The notes under the pieces were generated by a model. That model made no database searches. It was not told where the DNA came from and was given only the letters and a program-made list of their open reading frames with translations. Made by a program: the position numbers and the translations under genes. From Sutcliffiella deserti (GTDB lineage: Bacteria > Bacillota > Bacilli > Bacillales > Bacillaceae_I): a stretch of DNA of 40,584 nt. Of this stretch, positions 35,491-40,584 are shown piece by piece. Location of the stretch: positions 1 to 40,584 of the forward strand of contig NZ_JAIQDB010000016.1 of the NCBI RefSeq assembly GCF_020037475.1, given 5' to 3'. Within the stretch, counting starts at the first letter, position 1. Each line of letters begins with the position of its first letter.

Positions 35491-36021
35491 CTATTGTTTA
35501 GGTCTGATCAATTCCATATATTCCTTCACTTTTGCTTCTGTTAATTGGCCTGAATCTTTTTTTAGTATTTTCCCATTTTCATCAATTAGAATGGTCGTAG
35601 GCAGAGGTACAATTCCGTAAGCCTGGCGAACTTGGTCATTTTTATCAAGTAAAATAGGAAAAGATAAATTATATCGGTCCGCGAAACGTTGAACTGCCAC
35701 ATTCGTCTCCTGTATATTTACGGCAAGTATTTCAACACCCTGCTCTTTGAATACCCTGTATTGGTTTTCCATATAGGGCATTTCCCGTTCACATGGCTTA
35801 CACCATGTTCCCCAGAAATTCAAAAAAACACCTTGTCCCTTTAAATCAGATAACATAACTTCATTACCCTGGAGATCTGTTAACACAAAATTAGGTGCCT
35901 GATCTCCCACACTAACTAATTCCTTTGTTGTAAAAAAATTCGTATAAAGTGTGTACCCGATAGCGGATAACAGGAGAAGAAGAATTACCGAACGCATCAC
36001 CAAACGGTTCTTTTTACTCAT
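35491..36021 (-). CDS. resA: thiol-disulfide oxidoreductase ResA
   Basis: ResA is a membrane-anchored thioredoxin-like protein that keeps the haem-binding cysteines of apocytochrome c reduced. The N-terminal anchor covers about residues 8-28. The active site WGTWCKPCE has C74 and C77, and the conserved glutamate-containing EREMP follows. A cis-proline occurs at PLPTT. At 176 residues it is the usual length. AGGAGAG precedes the ATG. It is the first gene of the res operon. Confidence 0.95.
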   Translation of the reverse strand: MSKKNRLVMRSVILLLLLSAIGYTLYTNFFTTKELVSVGDQAPNFVLTDLQGNEVMLSDLKGQGVFLNFWGTWCKPCEREMPYMENQYRVFKEQGVEILAVNIQETNVAVQRFADRYNLSFPILLDKNDQVRQAYGIVPLPTTILIDENGKILKKDSGQLTEAKVKEYMELIRPKQ

Positions 36022-36061
36022 ACTTTATAACTCTCCTATACCTAGTAATCTCATCCTTGCT

Positions 36062-36092
36062 ATTATAACATTTACCTCTTTTACCTTAGAGG
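36062..36092 (-). promoter_or_regulatory. resA promoter with overlapping inverted repeat
   Basis: On the minus strand an extended -10 TGTTATAAT (36062-36070) lies about 40 bases before the resA start codon. The inverted repeat CCTCT/AGAGG (36075-36079 with 36088-36092) fills the space where a -35 would be. That suggests control by a bound regulator. No good -35 is present. Confidence 0.5.
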
Positions 36093-36180
36093 AAGAATAT
36101 GAATCTTATGTGACAATAAATAAAGCGGGAGGAGTTTACCTTACTTCGTACATCATTAGACATGAACAACATCATTAGCT

Positions 36181-36255
36181 CTTGATTTCCGTAAAAGACT
36201 ACGCGTTCCACGTGGCGGTGTTGGAGTGTCCGCCTTTTTCTCCAGTCATCGCTGG
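36181..36255 (+). repeat. dispersed structured repeat, copy R4 (internally deleted)
   Basis: The left end (TTGATTTCCG through GGCGGTGTTGGAG) and right end (TCCGCCTTTTTCTCCAGTCATCGCT) match R2/R3. The 52 bp between two GGAG motifs are missing. The remaining core can still form GGCGG/CCGCC. Confidence 0.8.
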
Positions 36256-36299
36256 AATCACCGTTTTATCAACACGCAACCTTAACAAGTGTAGACTTA

Positions 36300-36336
36300 A
36301 AAAGAAAAGCGGAAGCGGCAACTTCCCCACCTCCGC
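36300..36336 (-). terminator. terminator of rluB
   Basis: On the minus strand GCGGAGG and CTTCCGC arms (36330-36336 with 36309-36315, one G-U) are followed by TTTTCTTTTT. Confidence 0.65.
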
Positions 36337-36349
36337 GTATATACGTCTT

Positions 36350-37081
36350 TTATTTCCCTTGCGGTTTTGTTGCCATCACTCTTAGCTGTTTTACCTCATG
36401 CGGTGTCAGCTCTCTTGCTTCCCCGGCAACTAGTCCTTGTAAAGTTAAAAAACCATATCTTTCACGTTTAAGCTTCATTACTGGATGACCAATAGCTTCA
36501 AACATTCTGCGTACTTGGCGATTTCTACCTTCGTGAATTGTTACTTCAAAAATAGCGGTTTGTTTCGTTTTTTCCATCGAAATCATTTTGATTTTGGCGG
36601 GAGCAGTTTTTCCGTCCTCCAGCTTAATCCCTCGTTCCAAGCTACGAATTGCTTCTCTCGTAGGAATTCCTTTTACTTTAGCAATATACACTTTGTCCAC
36701 CTGAGATGTCGGGTGCATGATGCTGTTGGCAAATTCCCCGTCGTTCGTCATAATCATAAGACCAGACGTATCATAATCTAAACGGCCAACAGGATAAATC
36801 CGCTCTTTTATAAGAGGAAAGAAGTCTGTCACAACTTTTCTTCCTTTATCATCACTAACACTTGAAATGACACCTCTTGGTTTATAAAGTACAAAATAAA
36901 CAGGTTCTTCTCTTTCCACCGGTACACCTTGGACTTCTATTTTATCTTGAGGTGTAACCTTAACCCCAAGCTCTTTTATAACCTTACCATTTACTCTTAC
37001 TTTACCTTCTTGAATTAACTCTTCTGCTTTTCTTCTGGATGCAATACCTGCATGTGCTATCACTTTTTGTAACCGTTCCAT
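36350..37081 (-). CDS. rluB: 23S rRNA pseudouridine synthase RluB
   Basis: RluB modifies one uridine of 23S rRNA (equivalent to E. coli position 2605). The 243 residues have an N-terminal S4 RNA-binding domain (about 1-50) and an RsuA-type catalytic domain with the GRLDYDTSG motif, catalytic D102. The frame extends seven codons further, but GAGGTG lies six bases before the ATG at 37081, which gives the usual N-terminus MERLQK. It lies between spmB and resA, as in B. subtilis, apart from an extra small gene. Confidence 0.94.
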   Translation of the reverse strand: MERLQKVIAHAGIASRRKAEELIQEGKVRVNGKVIKELGVKVTPQDKIEVQGVPVEREEPVYFVLYKPRGVISSVSDDKGRKVVTDFFPLIKERIYPVGRLDYDTSGLMIMTNDGEFANSIMHPTSQVDKVYIAKVKGIPTREAIRSLERGIKLEDGKTAPAKIKMISMEKTKQTAIFEVTIHEGRNRQVRRMFEAIGHPVMKLKRERYGFLTLQGLVAGEARELTPHEVKQLRVMATKPQGK

Positions 37082-37372
37082 ATCTTTCACCTCATTCAAC
37101 ATCTTACCTGACTTTTAAATGAAAAGCCAAGAAATCTACCTTCTATCATACCCAATCTATACAAACTCTAATTATACAGCTACCATTTTATAAAAAGAAA
37201 GAAAAATCTCAGATAGTAGTTTAGATCTATAATTTTCAATTATTTATAGTACTAAATTTAATGCTTTTACATTATTCCGCTAATTGTTGGGAACTGGTAA
37301 TATAAATTTATAAGCAGGGCAACTTTCATCTTAATCGGCATTCCAAATATTAAACATGAAAGGGAGAATAAC
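37082..37372. other. divergent intergenic region rluB / small orphan gene
   Basis: These AT-rich bases contain the promoters for rluB (minus) and the small plus-strand gene. I could not assign either with confidence, and no repeat or RNA element is visible. Confidence 0.5.
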
Positions 37373-37597
37373 ATGTCCTCTGAAAAGTTCAAGCACATGC
37401 TGATGGTACTTGAAACGTATAAAAAATCAGAAATCACCCATACCATTTGTACCCACCCACTTCATACATTTAAAGTATGCTATCATCCTGAGACTAATGG
37501 TTATCAAATAGTCAATGAGGATACAAACCAAGCAAAACTATACGATAATGTTGACTCAGCTGCTATTGCTCTAGAAGAGGCTATTTTGAGCAAATGA
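37373..37597 (+). CDS. small conserved-looking protein of unknown function
   Basis: I do not recognise this gene with certainty. The 74-residue soluble protein has no signal peptide and contains four histidines and three cysteines in its first half. It ends in YDNVDSAAIALEEAIL. The overall shape is faintly like the DUF1797 (YkuJ) family, but I would not assign it. Expression is credible: AAAGGGAG lies six bases before the ATG and a very strong terminator follows. It runs opposite to the neighbouring rluB and spmB, and I recall no such gene between them in B. subtilis. Confidence 0.7.
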   Translation: MSSEKFKHMLMVLETYKKSEITHTICTHPLHTFKVCYHPETNGYQIVNEDTNQAKLYDNVDSAAIALEEAILSK

Positions 37598-37608
37598 AAA
37601 ACTTCCAC

Positions 37609-37650
37609 AGAAAAATGAGCAAAGAGAAGTTTCTCCTTGCTCATTTTTCT
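37609..37650. terminator. bidirectional terminator between orphan gene and spmB
   Basis: Two 20-base arms (37609-37628 with 37631-37650, one mismatch, 2-base loop) begin and end in AGAAAAA/TTTTTCT. It closes both the plus-strand small gene and the minus-strand dacB-spmAB transcript. Confidence 0.92.
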
Positions 37651-37660
37651 GTTCTTCATC

Positions 37661-38194
37661 TTACATTCCAAAGAACAAAGTTACCACCAGAATAGATACG
37701 ATGATTCCTACTAAATCTGCTAGCAAACCTACTTTTAAGGCATCTCCCATCTTCTTAATCCCCACGGCCCCAAAGTAAACAGTAAGAACATACAAGGTCG
37801 TGTCAGTACTCCCTTGAAGAACAGATGCAAGACGCCCCATAAATGAATCCGGTCCATAGGTGGCGATCATATCAGATGTCATTCCAAGTGCTGCCGTTCC
37901 TGAAATTGGCCGAATGATGGCTAAAGGGACGATCTCGGCTGGCACTCCTATTGCTTGTAAACCTGGTCTTAAAAAGTCGACAAGGAAATCTAAGGCACCC
38001 GAAGCTCGGAAGATAGAAATTGCCACAAGCATTCCTACTAAAAAAGGGATAATGGAAATAGCAATTTTGATACCTTCCCTTCCACCTTCAACAAAAGACT
38101 CATAGGTTGGTATCTTTTTGAATGTACCATAAAGAAGGATAAAGCCAATAATCATGGGAATTAGCCACAGTGAAATCATGGAAATGAATTGCAT
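37661..38194 (-). CDS. spmB: spore maturation protein SpmB
   Basis: SpmB is an integral membrane protein of the nucleoside-recognition (Gate) family that works with SpmA. The two are needed for full dehydration of the spore core. The 177 residues have about five hydrophobic segments and the motifs RPISGTAALGM and FMGRLASVLQGSTDTT. GGAGGT precedes the ATG. It begins three bases after spmA. Confidence 0.94.
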   Translation of the reverse strand: MQFISMISLWLIPMIIGFILLYGTFKKIPTYESFVEGGREGIKIAISIIPFLVGMLVAISIFRASGALDFLVDFLRPGLQAIGVPAEIVPLAIIRPISGTAALGMTSDMIATYGPDSFMGRLASVLQGSTDTTLYVLTVYFGAVGIKKMGDALKVGLLADLVGIIVSILVVTLFFGM

Positions 38195-38197
38195 ATT

Positions 38198-38788
38198 CTA
38201 CCTCCTTCTACCCATTCTCCGGTAGTAGAAAAATCGGTCAATTAAAATGGCTGCAATGGTGGAACATCCTGTAGCCACTAATGTTGGTCCAACTATTTCC
38301 GTTGGTGCGGCTGATTCATAATTCATTCTGATGGCTATAACAGTAGTAGGAATGATTGTGATGCTCGCTGTATTAATTGCTAGGAACGTCACCATGGAAC
38401 GGCTGGCTTCCACTTTTCCCCCATTAAGCTCACGCAGTTGCTCCATTGCTTTTATTCCCATCGGCGTAGCAGCATTTCCAAGACCGAACATATTGGCTAT
38501 CATATTGGAGAGCATGTACCCCATAGCAGGGTGGTCAGACGGTACTTCTGGGAAGATTCGCTTTACAAACGGCTTAAACAAAACCGCCAACTTTTCTAAG
38601 AGCCCTGCGTCTTGGGCAATTCTCATCAATCCGAGCCAAAAAACTAATATGCTGATAAAGCCAATACAGATGGTGACCGCCTCTTTTGCCCCTAAAAAGA
38701 TAGCCTCATTCACCTTATCCATCGTGCCATTAATCATTGCAAATATAATACCAATGACGGTCATGGCCACCCAGATAATATTAATCAT
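38198..38788 (-). CDS. spmA: spore maturation protein SpmA
   Basis: SpmA is the membrane partner of SpmB, from the same Gate family. The 196 residues carry FWLGLMRIAQDAG and the MFGLGNAATPMGIKAMEQL signature. The frame is open 16 codons upstream, but the ATG at 38788 has GGAGG nine bases away and gives the family N-terminus. It overlaps the dacB stop codon by four bases. So dacB, spmA and spmB form a tightly coupled operon. Confidence 0.94.
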   Translation of the reverse strand: MINIIWVAMTVIGIIFAMINGTMDKVNEAIFLGAKEAVTICIGFISILVFWLGLMRIAQDAGLLEKLAVLFKPFVKRIFPEVPSDHPAMGYMLSNMIANMFGLGNAATPMGIKAMEQLRELNGGKVEASRSMVTFLAINTASITIIPTTVIAIRMNYESAAPTEIVGPTLVATGCSTIAAILIDRFFYYRRMGRRR

Positions 38789-39939
38789 GACAAGTTGCCT
38801 CCAAAGATATAAAAGATATTCCGGAAGAAGGACCAAAAACCTCCAGACTCTTCTTTCTCTTTCTCAAAGTAAATCGGAGTTTCCATAACTGCTTCATTGT
38901 TAAGAATAAGAGTATAGCTCCCTACCACTTCAGGAACCTCATTGACAGAACGTTCCCATTCTTTTTTAGGGGTTTCTAAGGTGATATTTATTCGGATATT
39001 TTCCCGCTCTTTTAGTGTCAGGGGATAATGAATATCCCTTTTAATGTAGACTTTATTTTTATAAAAAGAATGATCAATGGCTTTAAGCTTTCCTTTATCT
39101 GCAAGATTATATAGCTTGTAATCAACAAACGCCTTATTGAACATATATATATGATCCTTCCAATCATCTGGCCCATTTAATGTAACCACGATCGTATCAA
39201 GACCATCCTTGGAGGCTGTCGTTATAAGCGTCCTTTTAGCCCTTTTGGTATAACCAGTTTTTCCACCTGTAGCATAAGAATACATTCCTGTTACAAGACG
39301 GTGCTTATTGGTCCAGCTTCTATCCCAGGATTCTCCAGGAGCTGCCGGAGCACGGTAAACTTTCGTTCCGGCAATCTCTTTAAACTTCTCATTCTCCATT
39401 GCATAGCGTGTTAATAGTGCCATATCGTATGCGGTGGAATAATGATTCTCATGGTCATCAAGTCCATGGGGATTGGCGAACTCTGTATTAATCATGCCAA
39501 GCTCTGCAGCTTTTTGATTCATCAAATAAACAAATCCTTCAAAACTTCCACCAACATGCTCTGCTATGGCTACAGCAGAATCATTTCCAGACCGGAGCAT
39601 TAACCCATACACAAGGTGTTCCAATTTAATTTTTTCGCCTCGCTTTAAATATAGAGAGGAACCCTCGGTACCAAATGCCCTGTCGCTTATGGTGACGATA
39701 TCCCCCATTTTCCCGGATTCAATGGCGAGAATAGCAGTCATGACCTTCGTTATACTCGCAATTCGTTCCTTGTCATGGGCATTTTTTTCATAAATAATTC
39801 TACCGCTCTCTTGTTCTATTAAAACAGCATTTCTCGCACTGACTCCTACCTGCTCCGCTTCAGCATTCCATGGAAATAGTATACTTAGCACCAGCAGCAT
39901 AATCGATGCGATGATGAACATAATTCTGGCTCGCAACAT
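38785..39939 (-). CDS. dacB: D-alanyl-D-alanine carboxypeptidase DacB (PBP5*)
   Basis: DacB trims pentapeptide side chains of spore cortex peptidoglycan and so limits cross-linking. The 384 residues start with a signal peptide (about 1-28, ending AEA). The penicillin-binding motifs are complete: SITK (S62, K65), SGN (117-119) and KTG (227-229). The C-terminal beta domain (about 280-370) ends in a short hydrophobic, aromatic tail that could attach to the membrane. GGGG lies five bases before the ATG. It heads dacB-spmA-spmB. Confidence 0.94.
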   Translation of the reverse strand: MLRARIMFIIASIMLLVLSILFPWNAEAEQVGVSARNAVLIEQESGRIIYEKNAHDKERIASITKVMTAILAIESGKMGDIVTISDRAFGTEGSSLYLKRGEKIKLEHLVYGLMLRSGNDSAVAIAEHVGGSFEGFVYLMNQKAAELGMINTEFANPHGLDDHENHYSTAYDMALLTRYAMENEKFKEIAGTKVYRAPAAPGESWDRSWTNKHRLVTGMYSYATGGKTGYTKRAKRTLITTASKDGLDTIVVTLNGPDDWKDHIYMFNKAFVDYKLYNLADKGKLKAIDHSFYKNKVYIKRDIHYPLTLKERENIRINITLETPKKEWERSVNEVPEVVGSYTLILNNEAVMETPIYFEKEKEESGGFWSFFRNIFYIFGGNLS

Positions 39940-39970
39940 CTAATCCCCATCCCTTATCTATGTTTGTACA

Positions 39971-39999
39971 AGTTTATGCACGACCTGTCCTAATATGAA
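39971..39999 (-). promoter_or_regulatory. possible SigE-type promoter of dacB
   Basis: On the minus strand TTCATATT (39992-39999) and CATAAACT (39971-39978) are 13 bases apart. This resembles the mother-cell SigE pattern (-35 KMATATT, -10 CATACA-T). The spacing is one base shorter than the usual minimum of about 14. SigE control of dacB is known in B. subtilis. Confidence 0.5.
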
Positions 40000-40075
40000 C
40001 ATATTTATTTAAGAGGCAGGTTAAAGCATTTTTTAGTTATTGGTTTAAGGGAGACACTTAGAGGCAGGGAGCATT
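40000..40075. other. gene-free stretch upstream of dacB promoter
   Basis: I see nothing recognisable between the dacB promoter region and the tandem repeats. The whole 40000-40584 end of the window is gene-free. Confidence 0.6.
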
Positions 40076-40289
40076 TTGTACAAGGAACTTAAAAAAGGCT
40101 ACTTGAACACCGCTATTCCTCTCCACGAAAGGCTTCGCGTCAGCGGGGTGCTTGGGAAGCCTCCCGCAGGAGTCTCCGCCATTCGTTCCGATTCACAGCT
40201 AGGGTATTTGGAATCGGATGTTGCTCAGTTGAAACAGAAATTCATAGGTAGGTAAAGGAATAGCTTGCTATTTAAGGAATCTTCATAAG
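40076..40289 (+). repeat. dispersed structured repeat, copy R5 (tandem unit 1, internally deleted)
   Basis: This is the first unit of a tandem duplication. It runs from TTGTACAAGGAAC to AGGAATCTTCATA. Its core CACGAAAGGCTTCGCGT and GGAGTCTCCGCC match the family. Compared with unit 2 it lacks about 41 bp between two CCTCC motifs, which removes one hairpin arm. Confidence 0.85.
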
Positions 40290-40300
40290 AAGACTTGCAC

Positions 40301-40557
40301 TTGTACAAGGAACTTTTAAAGGTCTATTTGAACACGCTGTTCCTCTCCACGAAAGGCTTTGCGTCCGCGGGGTGCTTGGGAAACCTCCTCGGCTAAGCGC
40401 CTGCGGGGTCTTCTCAAAGCACTACCTCCCGCAGGAGTCTCCGCCTTTCGTTCCGTTTCACAGCTGGGTTAACAAGAATCAGATGGTATACACATGAAAC
40501 GGAAATCCTATAGTAGTCAAGGAATAACTTGTCTAATCACAGGAACCTTCATATGAA
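40301..40557 (+). repeat. dispersed structured repeat, copy R6 (tandem unit 2, complete)
   Basis: This second unit starts 225 bp after the first with the same TTGTACAAGGAAC. It keeps the central module, whose arms GTGCTT (40372-40377) and AAGCAC (40417-40422) are complementary. Their sequence differs from the R2/R3 arms. Confidence 0.85.
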
Positions 40558-40584
40558 ACCATCCAATCATAAATAATGTAAGAA

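Larger units (their letters stand above)
36022..36299. other. resA upstream region
   Basis: This gene-free stretch holds the probable resA promoter, a CCTCT/AGAGG inverted repeat and repeat copy R4. Open frames crossing it have no support. Confidence 0.6.

Noticed and set aside
36182..36385. 67-residue plus-strand open frame over repeat R4
   Set aside because: It starts inside R4 and runs into the end of rluB on the opposite strand, with no start signal.
40076..40557. CRISPR-like array from the two repeated units
   Set aside because: There are only two units of more than 200 bp, with no short repeat-spacer pattern and no cas genes.

Overview
This window is a contiguous piece of chromosome from a low-GC, endospore-forming member of the Bacillaceae. 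Nearly every gene lies on the minus strand. The order follows the Bacillus subtilis block that runs from fni through ypfD, cmk, sleB, gudB, ypb genes, recQ, fer, ribU, serA, sigX and resEDCBA to rluB, spmBA and dacB. Spore-specific genes (sleB, ypeB, prsW, spmA, spmB, dacB) place it in a spore former. I cannot name the species from the sequence.

Layout. Positions 0.1-8.6 kb hold isoprenoid, S1-protein, lipid and CMP kinase genes (fni, ypfD, plsC, cmk), a PilZ c-di-GMP receptor (ypfA) and the germination pair sleB-ypeB, with prsW. Positions 8.7-12.9 kb hold nitrogen and redox genes (ansA, ypdA, gudB, ypbH). Positions 13.0-19.8 kb hold a B12-dependent MerR-type regulator of the CarH/LitR kind, then ypbG, ypbF, ypbE, ypbD, recQ and ypbB. 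Positions 20.0-24.0 kb hold fer, the FMN-riboswitch-controlled ribU, serA and a PHP-family phosphatase. Positions 24.1-25.9 kb hold the ECF sigma factor sigX and its anti-sigma factor, preceded by a close match to a SigX-type promoter.

Positions 25.9-30.1 kb are the accessory part. Three small unknown secreted or membrane genes sit between two near-identical inverted copies of a structured intergenic repeat. Next to them is a cobalamin-riboswitch-controlled unit with an ECF S component and a DUF4430 lipoprotein. In B. subtilis resE and sigX are neighbours; here about 4.2 kb lies between them. Positions 30.1-36.0 kb hold resA-resE (cytochrome c biogenesis and redox two-component system). Positions 36.3-40.0 kb hold rluB, a small orphan gene and dacB-spmA-spmB. 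The last 0.6 kb is a tandem duplication of the repeat.

How the genes work together. The spore genes cover cortex maturation (dacB, spmA, spmB) and cortex breakdown at germination (sleB, ypeB). Vitamin handling recurs: an FMN riboswitch with a flavin S component, a B12 riboswitch with a probable B12 S component and lipoprotein, and a regulator carrying the full set of visible B12-binding motifs. Two strict matches to the CcpA cre consensus lie at similar distances upstream of the gudB and serA promoters. The least explained features are the repeat family, whose central hairpin shows compensatory changes between copies, and the B12-dependent candidate photoreceptor. I found no tRNA, rRNA, CRISPR array, transposase or phage gene.
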